DNA of 64,000 bases, taken from the NCBI GenBank assembly GCA_963921935.1, contig OY998177.1:111654067-111718066 (forward strand). Reading direction: 5' to 3'. The notes beneath the pieces are model-generated. The model ran no database searches. It saw only the letters and a list, made by a program, of their open reading frames with translations, and had not been told where the DNA came from. Below are positions 1 to 9,641 of the stretch, piece after piece; position 1 is the first letter of the stretch; the number at the start of each line of letters is the position of its first letter. Source of the stretch: Galeruca laticollis (Eukaryota; Arthropoda; Insecta; Coleoptera; Chrysomelidae). Both the position numbers and the translations under genes were made by a program.

Positions 1-1074
1 ATGGGAGGAACAGATAGGTCTCTTGCCTCTCTCTTTTTTCGGTAGCCAAACTATATCTGCCCCCTCCATATATCGGGAAACTTATCTTCCATTAGGCAGT
101 TGTTATATACGTCGGTCAATATTTTCGGGTGTAGTGTGTGTATGTATGCGAGTATTTCTTTGTTAAGTCCGTCTCTTACTTTTTGTTTTGCATGTCTTAT
201 ATTGTTTCTGTGATTTCGTTTTGTGTAAAAAGTGTCTGGTCTTGTCCGCTACTTTTGTCATATTGTTTTTGTCTATTTCTGTGTCTATACTGTCATCGTC
301 ATTGGGGAAATATTTGTCATGTAAGTAGTGTATAGTGTCTAGTCTGTCTTGTGTCCATGTACCATCGTCTTTTCTAAGTGTTGTGATTGTTCTGTTGTCT
401 CGTATCTTGTGTCTAATGATTCTATATGCAATGTTCCAGGGGTTGTCAGGTTCATTGAAGTATCGTCTCATTGAATTATGTTTTGTTTCATCTATCAAGT
501 TTTTGTAGCATGTACGTTGTAATTTATAGTTAATCAAGTCTCGTTGTCTGTTCATCGGTCTTGTTCCTGTTGAAATTTCTTTCTTAGCCTGTTTGTCTTT
601 TGTCTTTGTATTGTTCGGTTGTACACCAGATTTGCGTTTTCTTGTAGTGATTTATAGGTTTTTGTGTTGATTTGTTTATTAAATGGAGGATTGTGTTCGT
701 TCGATTTTGTTTTGAAAGTTATCATTTTTTATGTCCTATTCTGTTCCTTGTATAAGTTTCGATAGTTTAGTCTTGTCAATTTTGTCTAGGTGTATTTTAT
801 TTACTATTTGTTGTGGTGCATGTTGTTTGCATATATGGTAGTAAATGTATTGGTAATCGCTAAGTGTGTCTTGATTTGAAATTGACCAGTTTTGTAGGTT
901 GTCGTTGACGTCTTTTGAAAGTGTCAAGTCTATCCAACTTTTCCCCTTGTATTTTGGAAACGGCCTGGTCATAATAAAGAATAATTTTCTTTGGATTGTT
1001 TTTGTTACGGAGTATTTATATTCTTCATCATTTATTTTGTAAAGAACTAAACGTTTTTGTCCACACTGTACCAA
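1..1074 (-). mobile_element. R1-like non-LTR retrotransposon fragment
   Basis: Read on the minus strand this is one degraded element running off the left edge. 1074-736 encodes the end of an apurinic-type endonuclease, with SWIDLTLS at residues 46-53 followed by a LSDYQYI block. 555-163 encodes the linker between endonuclease and reverse transcriptase (PWNIAYRIIRHK, then DGTWTQ and YFPNDD, a layout usual in R1/Waldo-like elements). 160-1 enters the first RT block (NNCLMEDKFPDIW, then KRPIC). The three parts lie in different frames, so there are at least two frameshifts and the copy is dead. The clade call comes from motif order and is not certain; jockey-type relatives are the alternative. 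Confidence 0.75.
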
Positions 1075-1327
1075 TTTGAAGCAACTAAAGTTTTGAAGTA
1101 ACCTTAGCGAAGGAAATCGGCAAACTTAAGAGAAAGAAGTGCTTCATTTAAAAAAACTGACGTTTGCACTCAAAAGATCTTCACCCGATATAATAGATAA
1201 TTTTCTAAAGAAAAATAGTATTTTATAATATAAAATGGACCTGCTTCAGTATCTTCCTATCTTACTGAGCATCTAGATAAAAATGAAATTATACAATATT
1301 TTATTAATTCATAACTATTAGAACATA

Positions 1328-1746
1328 GGCTGAGGGTAGATTGTTTGGACCAAAATATGGCGATGGGACCAAATATACCTCAATAAAATATTGCTGTGGA
1401 AAAAGATACAGGGCGCTAAAGTTGAATTTTTTTTTTCGTTTTTTGCTAATAATTTCACTTTTTATTTATCGATTGTTATCAAACTCGGCACAGAGGCATA
1501 ATTTTATACAAGCAATATCATGTTATCTATTATTTGACATTCTGTTACAGGGGAGCCTCGTGAAGGATTTCTGATGATGAAATTGACTGGTAACTTTTTT
1601 TGACGGAATTTTTAAGTAATTTTTATTAGAAAATATGACATAATCATCATGTCTACGTAATATTGGTACTCTTGTTCAAACACGATATTCTCATTCGTTT
1701 TCGATAGAAACGCAATTGAACAGTTCAGAGTATCGCAAGGGGATTT
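1328..1746. repeat. Left terminal inverted repeat of mariner 1
   Basis: About 419 bp, inverted relative to 4213-4617, with scattered substitutions and small indels. Both ends carry an ATTTGGTCC-type block near the outer tip. Confidence 0.85.
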
Positions 1747-1842
1747 AGAGTAACGGACAAAAAAAAAATTTGTATCTTAAGGCTTCTATTTCGACGATAA
1801 AGCATAAGTAAAGACACTGTAACATAAAAAGAGCAAACTCAA

Positions 1843-2886
1843 ATTAAATGTTCTACGTGGCCTCCTCCGACTTTTATGCCTATTCTAATTTTTTTAATAA
1901 AGGGCTTTCGAACTTCAAAGATCATATTATTCTGTCCCCTTATAGCCACATTAGTATTTTCCTCCAGAGTTCATTTCACTGGCATCAACTGAGGACTTCA
2001 TATATCCCCAAACAAAAAAATCAAGCAGGTTATACTTAGGACTTCTTGGTGCCCATTCAAAATCACTTCCTCGGCCAATCCATCGTTGAGGAAATATATC
2101 AGATGATTAGATGATTTCTGATAACTAAAGGGAAATGAGGTGGAGCTCCATCCTGCATAAACGACATTTTATTTCTAACAGCTAGTGACAGATTATCCAA
2201 AATACCACTAAAAGTATTTTGCAAAAAAAAATAAGAATCTCCATTTAAATTTGAAGGCAGTACATATTGCCCTAGTAGTTAGTCACCTATAATGCCACAC
2301 CAAATAAACAATTTAAACTCATGCTGGAAATGTCTTTCTTTCAGAGCATGCGGATTTTTTCCTCCCAATCATGCCTGTTTCGCCAATTAAATACCCCTCG
2401 TCTGGTAAAAGTTGCTTCATCGGTGAACATAATATTCTTAATAAAATTTCGGTCATCATTACGCTTGTTGAGAAGAATACGTTGGCAGAACTGTAACCGT
2501 CGTGGGAGATCTCGTGGAAGCAAATTCTGAACAGGAGTGAAGTGATAAGGGTGGAACTTTTCTTTTTTTAGAATTCTAATAATAGACGACTGACTTACTC
2601 CTGGTGCTGATGACAAATGAATTGAACTTACTGTAGGATTTTCATCTATTCGAACCAAAATTGCATCTTCTTGATTAGGTGAAATTTGTTTCGGACGACC
2701 ACCTTGATTTTTATTTCACCCAAACTAATAAATAGATTTTAAGAAGTTTTGTTGATTTGGTTGCCTTCTGCCCGGATATAACGATTCCCACCTTCTGGCT
2801 GCAGAACGCCCGCAAAAATGTTGTTGTCCGTATACACAAATCATATCCCGCATTTCTTCATTCGTAAAAGGATCGTGACGAGGCAT
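1843..2886 (-). pseudogene. Mariner transposase pseudogene (element 1)
   Basis: A dead transposase of the Tc1/mariner superfamily (cut-and-paste DDE enzyme binding its own inverted repeats). The likely start is the MPRHDPFTNEEM methionine at 2886. The first catalytic D is in MFTDEATF (about 2420) and the second in MQDGAPPHF (about 2140). A RWIGRG block (about 2080) and a LLDFFVWGYMK block carry the third acidic residue. About 41-42 residues separate the last two acidic positions, suggesting the DD41D (rosa-like) group, although a frameshift inside this stretch blurs the count. The C-terminus reads GGHVEHLI near 1850. Stops and at least three frameshifts are present, and the usual SPDL has become SPKY. 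Confidence 0.8.
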
Positions 2887-3278
2887 TTCAATCGAAAAAG
2901 TATATGATAGCTTTGAAAAATGCAACAATTGACTATAAACTGGCAACAAAAAACATCCACTGACAAGAAATGCAATTTACCAGCAACAAATATTTGACAG
3001 TCCAAAGCACATTTTTCATAAATGAAATATTGGGTCATATGAATAAAAATGAGCATTTAGTTTATACTTAAAAATTTGGAGTGAATACTCCACGTGGTAT
3101 GAATAAAAACTAGAAGCAGATACTCCACTTGAGTAGCTACTCTTATGTACAATTTGTCGTGAGAATATTCTCATTTTTCATATGAATAAAATTGTGTTTG
3201 TGCTCTTTAGGATGAGAATCTACTCCATAATTTTGGAGTCTAATAGTAATCAGACTTTAGTTTGATCGCGGCAGAGCT

Positions 3279-3452
3279 ATGGTCGAGTTCATGCTTCATT
3301 TGCGTTTAAAAAAATATTATAAACCTAGAAGAAGTACGTGTGATCGTGATTTTAAATCATTATATCCATTTAGTAAAGAAAATGTCGAGTGGCTATCTAC
3401 TAACTTTTTGGGTGTAGAATCAGAAGAAACAAGAGGTGGTGCTATATGCATG
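3279..3452 (+). pseudogene. Harbinger transposase N-terminal fragment
   Basis: A short open stretch reading LRLKKYYKPRRST, then FSKENVEWLSTNFLG and ETRGGA. This matches the N-terminal block that precedes the nuclease domain in HARBI1-type transposases. The frame departs after the RGGA block and none of the DDE region follows, so an internal deletion removed the catalytic part. The segment after it (3453-3560) is AT-rich and runs into the 3' end of the opposite-strand gene. Confidence 0.65.
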
Positions 3453-3551
3453 ATTATTCCCAATTTGATTTTAATTATTTCCAATTTAATGTTAAAAAGG
3501 TGTATATAACTTTGTGGATGAAATATAGTTTGGTTGCCTCATTTATATTAT

Positions 3552-3971
3552 CACTTATAATTATTACATTACCTGGAATATTTTTAAGGACTGGATTTGT
3601 GTCGCCTCCCATAATTTCCAACAAAATCTTTTCCCAATCTTGCAAAATGATTTTCTTATTTCCAGTTCTATTAATATAAGTCTTTTCTTTAGTCTGGATT
3701 TCATGTTGTTAATTTTTTTGTAGATTTGACTTGTCGTTATTTGTAAACCAAAATTAAGCTCCCATTGTTTTCTCATCGCTTCGAGTGCTTTCGATTTTGA
3801 AAGTCGGACAGATGGTGTTTGTGACTTCGACAAAAGTATGGGGAAATCACGAAGCATATGCACAAATCCCATTTGCGATTCGCAACTTTTATTACACTCT
3901 TCATCTTCACTGATTTCACTCATTGTACTAATACGTTGATTGATTGCTTCGCAAATAGGCACTAATAACAA
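3552..3971 (-). pseudogene. Harbinger-associated SANT/Myb-like protein, frameshifted
   Basis: The minus-strand frame contains SKALEAMRKQWELNFG and QIYKKINNMKSRLKK, a trihelix/SANT-like DNA-binding fold typical of the accessory protein that helps Harbinger transposase reach its ends and enter the nucleus. Near 3690 the conserved sequence changes frame: another minus frame carries ILQDWEKILLEIMGG and NPVLKNIPG, the normal C-terminal block. One indel therefore separates them and the gene is inactivated. It converges on the transposase fragment at 3279. Confidence 0.7.
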
Positions 3972-4212
3972 ATGAAGGCGTATGCCGAAAACCTGCTATC
4001 GAACAGGAATTGTTTGTAAACAGTTTTTTGAATTTGAACAAGTTTGGGAATTGAATAGTGAGTATCTACTTTATGTATTAGGAGAAGGAACTCTTAAAAT
4101 TAAAATATTTTCATTCATATGAAATGGAGTATAAACTCATACTTTATGCTCATGCTCATGAGAACATACTCGGAGATTATACTCTGGTATTATTCATACC
4201 ACCCAATATTTG

Positions 4213-4617
4213 AAATCCCCTTCCGATACCCTGAACTGTTCAATTTAGTTCTTCTCGAAAACAAATGAGTATATCGTGTTTGAACGAGAGTACCAATATT
4301 ACGTAAAAAATATGTTTACGTCATATTTTCTAATATAAATTACTAAAAAATTTTTTGTCAACAAAAGGCAATTTCATCATCAGAAATCCTTCACGAGGGT
4401 CCCCCTGTAACAAAATGTCAAATAATACAATTGCCTGTATAAAATTATGCATCTGTGCCGATTTTGATAATAATCGATAAATATACAGTGAAATTATTAG
4501 CAAAAAACGAAAAAAAATTTTAACTTTAACGACCCTTATCTTTTTCCACAGCAATATTTTATTGAAGTGTATTTGGTCCTATCACTTTATTTTGGTCCAA
4601 ACAATCTACCTTTAGCC
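4213..4617. repeat. Right terminal inverted repeat of mariner 1
   Basis: About 405 bp, the inverse of 1328-1746. It begins directly beyond the Harbinger insert. Confidence 0.85.
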
Positions 4618-4687
4618 TATACTTCTGCTATATAAATTCACATGTATGTTAATAATATCAGTATCTTTCTTTTGGTGAACAACTCAC

Positions 4688-4945
4688 AAAATAATACGAA
4701 CAATATGGCAGGTTTTCTCCCATACTTGTCGGACCAGGAACCAATTATTAATGAGAGTAGGAATGGAGCTGAATTTGGTACCATTTCGGTGATAGTTGTT
4801 ACATAAGATGCCAGAGGTTGTACTATTTGCTCCAATTTCTCCGTTTCTTCATCTGTATATTTACCTAGTCTTGAGCAATTCACTTCTGGATATCCCATTA
4901 GAGTGTAACATGTTTTATACACAGTGAGATTCACGAAAACTGAAA
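4688..4945 (-). CDS. SLC46/PCFT-like MFS transporter, internal exon
   Basis: An internal exon of a host gene for a 12-TM proton-coupled transporter of the SLC46 family (plasma or lysosomal membrane; folate- or muropeptide-type substrates are known for relatives). It encodes NLTVYKTCYTLMGYPEVNCS, a charged extracellular loop with two N-glycosylation sites (NLT, NCS), then TM2 (PFLLSLIIGSW) and the MFS motif A SDKYGRKP. The donor is GTGAGT at 4687-4682. Two tandem acceptors (TTCAG then TTTCAG) allow a start at 4945 or 4939. Phase 1 joins the exon at 22249-22350 without a break. No internal stops. It lies between two mariner elements with no coding trace of transposon origin. Downstream exons must be beyond the left edge. 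Confidence 0.8.
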
Positions 4946-5095
4946 CTGAACAAAAATTTATAATTGCAGTCAAATCCTACTAAAGAAAACATTCAGTTAC
5001 ATTCTAAACATATTGGTTACCAAGCTTGATTTTAATATTCCGATTGGGATGTCTTATGTATCACCGGTGATGTTTTCTCATAGTTCACTTCTGTA

Positions 5096-5702
5096 CCGGG
5101 TGATCAATTAAAGGTAGCGAGCGGCCATATCTCATAAGGTATTGGTCGTATAGATTCAGAAAAAAATTCATGATAAAAGACGCCAAGAGAAATTGCTGAA
5201 AATTATGTTCGAGTTTGTCAAACGTCCGCTAGAGGGCGTAACAACTAACACTAAGTAGAAAAATGGGATTTTTCCTAATGCCTAATGAAAGTATATCGAT
5301 GATATCATTTTCATATTTACTGACTATTCACCTACACTATTTGACTAAAATGTTTTGTTCTATCTATCAAAATAAAGCGGTGGGGGAAGTTCAATTGTTT
5401 TTATAAGCAAACCAAGATTTCTCGTTTCGCTTGACCGATTTTAACAAATTCGGGCTCATAAGAAAGAGCATAATTTACTCTACAAAACGCTTACTTGGTT
5501 TTGACTTCCGTCTTCGCCGCTAGATGGCGTTAACTGAAATGGTAGCACATTTTTGAGTTTTTTTCAAAAAAAAAATGTAATGGTATATTCATTTTTACAT
5601 ATTTTAAAAGGGGATACATTTTTCTAAAATTTAATGAAAAAAATTAATCATCTTTCTTTTGACTTTTTTTCGTTAGACAAACGATTTTGGATTAAAAAAA
5701 TC
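5096..5702. repeat. Left terminal inverted repeat of mariner 2
   Basis: About 600 bp, inverted relative to 7434-8148. It includes a GCTAGAGGGCGTAAC-type block that reappears inverted at about 8010. Confidence 0.85.
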
Positions 5703-6165
5703 AAATAAATTCACATGGGGCGCCCATATCTTGAAACATACTAGTTTAAATATTTGGAAAAGAAAATCTTAATAAAACTGTCCAACAACAGCAGGAGCAA
5801 TAACACTAAAAACAAGAACACAGAACTTTAAAAATAAACGTTAAAAATAAATTAATAGTTTTGTCGAAAATGTTCTATATGTTGTCCATTATTTTGAATG
5901 CATTGGTCCAATCTTTTCTGGGTGGAGTTGAGAGCTGCCTCAATTTCGGCTCTTAGTATATTATTTATGGCGTTTTGAATTCGGACCATCATGTCATCTC
6001 GAGTAGTTGGTTCAGTTTTATACACCAAATCCTTTATTCGGCCCCACAGATAAAAATCAAGGCAGGTTAAATCGGGGGACCGTATTGGCCAGAAAAATAG
6101 ACTGCCTCTACCAATCCAACGGTTAGGAAAATAAATGAGTGAAGTCAGCTGAGTGTACCAGAGAA

Positions 6166-6496
6166 AACCAATTATCGAAAAGAAACCAAATTTTGTATTT
6201 TGGTACAAGAATTGACTCACAAATAATGTATTGAGTTAAATTTTATCCCCTATTTTAGGGATTCATCCATTGCACAATGGGTTGTGTGTGCTTTTTATTA
6301 TTATTTTAATTAAATAGTGACTGTGTTCCAAGCACTATATTTGAATTCATTTTATGTATCTTCTAATTTGTGAGGATTTGGAGTACACCCTGACCATGGG
6401 GCACTGATGATGGTTTATCATTGAACCGAAAGCGCTCTGCTAATAATAAATTCTTGTACCAAAATACAAAATTTGGTTTCTTTTCGATAATTGGTT
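6166..6496. mobile_element. Foldback/MITE-like insertion in mariner 2
   Basis: About 330 bp with near-perfect ~48 bp terminal inverted repeats. The left begins AACCAATTATCGAAAAGAAA and the inverse ends at 6496. It encodes no protein and interrupts the transposase pseudogene. A hammerhead-like core lies near its right end. No clear target duplication was found. Confidence 0.8.
6404..6431 (+). ncRNA. Hammerhead-ribozyme-like core in the foldback
   Basis: CTGATGA (6404-6410), one unpaired T, a 4-bp helix GGTT/AACC (6412-6415 with 6424-6427) and GAAA (6428-6431) match the conserved half of a hammerhead. Partner strands for stems I and III and the cleavage triplet were not identified, so activity is not shown. 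Confidence 0.4.
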
Positions 6497-7433
6497 AGGA
6501 ATATGCCTGTTCAAAAAATCTTGCACATTTCGAGAATAATGTGCCACATGTTTCTTATTACTTCTAAAGGCACATTTTCTAAGAGTCCTGGTAAATCGTT
6601 CAATGAAAAGATCAAATACATGTCACCAGCTAGATTGCCATTAAAGACGTGCGGACCGATAATAGCACCATTAATAACACCGCACCAGACGTTGACGCTC
6701 CATCGACCCTGCTGATAATCTTCACGTAACCAGTGTGGATTAGTGTCCGACCAGTAATGCATGTTATGAAGATTTACCCTGCCATCACTGCAAAAATATG
6801 CTTCATCTCTCCACAGTATTTGTGACAAAGTATGACGGTTTTCCCTAATGAAATCTCTAAGCCAGTAGCAGAAACCGAGCCTACGTTCAAAGTCCGTCTC
6901 ATTTAAGGATTGATGAATCACGACGTGATACGGATGCATTTTAAAATACATTAATATTTTTTGCACTGAACCGAGCCATGGGATATTCCTAAATATCTGG
7001 AGATCTCTCTTATGCTTAAATGGGGGTCTGCATGAATGTAAGCCAGCACATTTATAATGTTATCTTCTCTTCTCACTCTACGATTTCTTCTCAAAGTTGG
7101 ATTTGGTTGCACTTGGCCATGTTGCCTGAACGTAAGGGTAAACGACGAAAAACCATTCTCGAATGCCGTCTTCGGAGGGGATAACGCATACTGCCTAAAA
7201 GCAATCGCTGCATTCTCAAAACATTGAAAATAAATTCTCATAATATCAAAGGCTTCTTCATTTGTAAAAGGCAAGATTTGTTGTAAAAATACTTTTCACA
7301 TAACATTAAATTAGATGTTAATAGCAGGAACTGTCAAAACGATTATCAGCTTGATTGACAATTTGGTGTTTTCTTTCTTAATATAGATCATGCTTAAATG
7401 CGATGTTAGTTTAAACAGTATGTAAACCTATCT

Positions 7434-8148
7434 TATTTTTTCAATCCAAAACCGGTCGTCTAACAAAAAAAGTCAGAGGGTTATTTTTGTTAGCAACTAA
7501 TAAGTGATTACGAAAATAATTGTTATTTCGATAAAAAGGAGTGGCGTGCCATTTTTTAATGTAATAAAATTATATTTTGTTCAATATCAACGGTTCAAAA
7601 AAAGGTAGATGATTAATTTTTTTCATTAAATTTTGGAAATATGTATCCTCTTTTAAAATATGTAAAAATTAATATACCATTTTATTTGTTTTTTTTTGGA
7701 AAAATCTCAAGAATTTGCTACCATCTAGCGGCAAAGACGAGAGTCAAAAAGTCAAAACCAAGTGAGCATTTTGTAATGTAAATTATGCTCTTTCATATGA
7801 GCCCAAATTTGTTAAAATCGGTCAAGCGAAACTGGAGAAATCTTGGTTTGTTTAACCTCCCCCACCGCTTTATTTTGATAGATAGAACAAAACATTTTAG
7901 TCAAAAAGTTTGGGTGAATAGTCAGTAAATATGAAAATGATATCGTCGATATACTTCCATTAGGCAAAATTGTATAAAAATCCCATTTTTCTACTTAGTG
8001 TTGGTTGTTACGACCTCTAGCGGACGTTTGACAAACTCGAACATAATTTCCAGCAATTTCTCTTGGCGACTTTTATCATGAATTTCTTTTCTAAATCAAC
8101 CAATATCTTATGAGATATGGCCGCTCGCTTCCCTTAACTGATCACCCG
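7434..8148. repeat. Right terminal inverted repeat of mariner 2
   Basis: Inverse of 5096-5702, interrupted by about 125 bp of unmatched sequence at about 7474-7600. Confidence 0.8.
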
Positions 8149-8150
8149 TA

Positions 8151-8619
8151 CTTCATGTATCACTGGTGATAACTAACAGGCAGTAGTTTAAATATTCGTA
8201 CACATTCTTGGTGTTTAAATGTGGGAATAAAGCATTCGTGGAATTTTTTTTACTTATAGTTATTATGCATATCCAAACTCAAACCTAAATATCTAACTCA
8301 AAAAAAATATATTTTACGTCAAAGCTAAATCCTAAACTAAACCAACAATGGTAATAATTATTATATAAAAAAACACCTATTTTTAAGACATTCCAAACAG
8401 GAGAGAGGCTTATCAGGGCAATCTACGCTAAACGTAGTAACCCATTTTGTGGCTTTAGCTGTCATCTTTGAATTTAATTACGTAGCGTACTCTTTCATAA
8501 CATTTCACACAACGATTTTGAAATCGAGAGATAAATTTAATGTAAAATACGGATTTACTCTTTATGACAACTATATTTTTCAACATCATAAAAAATAACA
8601 TAACGATGAAAAAAGTAAC
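8151..8619. other. No gene seen
   Basis: AT-rich sequence with no credible reading frame or repeat on either strand. It begins with a 16-bp sequence (8155-8170) that nearly matches 5058-5073 on the other side of mariner 2. Confidence 0.5.
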
Positions 8620-8985
8620 TGTACACAAATATAATTAATGTTAATGATTGTTCCACTACAACACTGTCCCTCATTGAATAATCACCATAAAGTTTGAAAT
8701 CAAATGGCGAAGTGGTTATTTAGCAATAGCTTGATTGTCTCAAAGTAAATGTGCTGATATGTTCTGAGGTATACAGGATTCTCAGATATACAGCATCCAA
8801 ATCGTTTGCCTCCAAGTTCCAGATAATGCTATATAATCTGCTTCTGTTGTTGAAACAGCGACAGAGTTTTGTTTTTTCGTTGTCCAGCAAACCTCAGCTT
8901 ATCCATAAGAATCGATAAATCTATTATAATATTTTCTATCTTCTACGCGACCTGCATAGGATGCATCACTAAACATTGAAATATG
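8620..8985 (-). pseudogene. Copia-type RNase H remnant
   Basis: The minus strand reads MFSDASYAGRVEDRKYY, then TTKKQNSVAVSTTEADYIAL and later DNQAIAK. This is the order of conserved blocks in the RNase H domain of Ty1/copia polyproteins (SDADWAG..DRKS, KKQ..VALSSTEAEYIA). At least four in-frame stops interrupt it. No LTR or integrase was found nearby, so only the 3' end of pol survives. Confidence 0.75.
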
Positions 8986-9230
8986 TAGTGATTCTGTAAA
9001 TTTATATGTAAGTTTCAATCTAATAGTGCCTTCACAAATGTTGGAGCGTAGAAACATGCGTTTGGTTCCGATCAACATAAAATTGGGATAAAACGTTAAG
9101 AGTATATACTATGAAATTAACTTTCTCGGCCCTTACTTCGTGGAATCTACTCAAATTACAGTTTTAACTTAAACTTACTGTTTCTAGATAATTCTACAAT
9201 GTATTGATGAAATGTTAAAAATTCTAAGAA

Positions 9231-9385
9231 ACTTGACAATCGTTTCGATATTAAATATCATCGTCAGATTGACATGAGTTACATTTCATTTGATGCCTAC
9301 CTGATGTTTATTAATTATTTTTGGCTAGACCAAGAAGTGACCTACCTTGTGATTGACTTAATGTATGTCAATGGGAAAAAGAAGA
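9231..9385 (-). repeat. Left terminal repeat of Penelope-like element 1
   Basis: Inverse of 11087-11213. Shared blocks include GCATCAAATGAAATGTAAC and TTTTTGGCTAGACCAAGAAG. Confidence 0.85.
9243..9267 (-). ncRNA. Hammerhead-ribozyme-like core
   Basis: On minus: CTGACGA (9267-9261), one unpaired T, a perfect 5-bp helix GATAT/ATATC with loop TTA (9259-9247), then GAAA (9246-9243) followed by CG. Hammerhead motifs are known in the terminal repeats of Penelope-like elements. Stems I and III were not resolved. Confidence 0.5.
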
Positions 9386-9641
9386 AGATATACTACAAAT
9401 ATTAAAGCATAGATTTTATTAGCCCTATAGGGATATCCTGGATATCTTTTTCCAATTAAGATCAGTATAAGTGTGCAATGATATAGAAAACCAGGAAAAC
9501 TATATCTGCTGATCTTTACAATTATCATTCGAGAAGACACTTTGAAAGTGGAGAACTCTCTAAATTTATCTGTTCATTGGCGACTTCATATTGTGGGTTT
9601 CTTAAGTGTCTTCTAATTTCCAATTCATCAAGGAAATCCAG

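Larger units (their letters stand above)
3032..4204. mobile_element. Internally deleted PIF/Harbinger element
   Basis: Ends are GGGTCATATGAATAA on the left and the inverse of GGGTGGTATGAATAAT on the right. AATATT occurs immediately outside both ends; it is a palindrome, so it may be target duplication or part of the inverted repeat. Inside are the N-terminus of a Harbinger transposase on plus and a SANT/Myb-like protein on minus, the two-gene convergent layout of this superfamily. The catalytic part of the transposase is missing. The element is nested in mariner 1. Confidence 0.75.
1328..4617 (-). mobile_element. Long-TIR mariner element 1 with nested Harbinger
   Basis: The element starts GGCTGAGGGTAGATTG and ends CAATCTACCTTTAGCC, and a TA dinucleotide flanks both sides (1326-1327 and 4618-4619), the mariner target duplication. 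Inverted repeats of about 410 bp enclose a dead mariner transposase on the minus strand. A deleted Harbinger element lies between the transposase start and the right repeat. Without that insert the mariner would be about 2.1 kb. Inverted repeats this long are unusual, since most mariners have about 30 bp. Confidence 0.8.
5852..7274 (-). pseudogene. Mariner transposase pseudogene (element 2)
   Basis: Minus strand. The N-terminus is MPFTNEEAFDIMRIYFQ at 7274, followed by a helix-turn-helix (IREISRYLGISHGSV), a short frameshift, then HPYHVVIHQSL and the first catalytic acidic block WRDEAYF (about 6820). The second catalytic block (QDGAP) is missing: after NMWH the frame changes and the codons for it are deleted. 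After the foldback insert, 6160-5852 carries RWIGRGS, RSPDLTCLDFYLWG (third acidic residue) and a C-terminus ending HIEHFRQNY. Several lesions, so it cannot be active. Both sides of the insert seem to contain the same stretch before RWIGRG. Confidence 0.8.
5096..8148 (-). mobile_element. Long-TIR mariner element 2
   Basis: Starts CCGGGTGATCA and ends TGATCACCCG; TA flanks both sides (5094-5095, 8149-8150). Inverted repeats of roughly 600-700 bp surround a dead mariner transposase on the minus strand. The right repeat has about 125 bp of extra DNA (about 7474-7600). A separate foldback element of about 330 bp sits inside the coding region. Confidence 0.8.

Noticed and set aside
163..335. Plus-strand frame of 65 residues at 138-335
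   Set aside because: It is the shadow of the R1-like linker coding sequence on minus.
1341..1574. Similar frames in the two arms at 1341-1574 and 4330-4554
   Set aside because: They are the same inverted repeat of mariner 1 read twice; no codon-level conservation beyond the DNA similarity.
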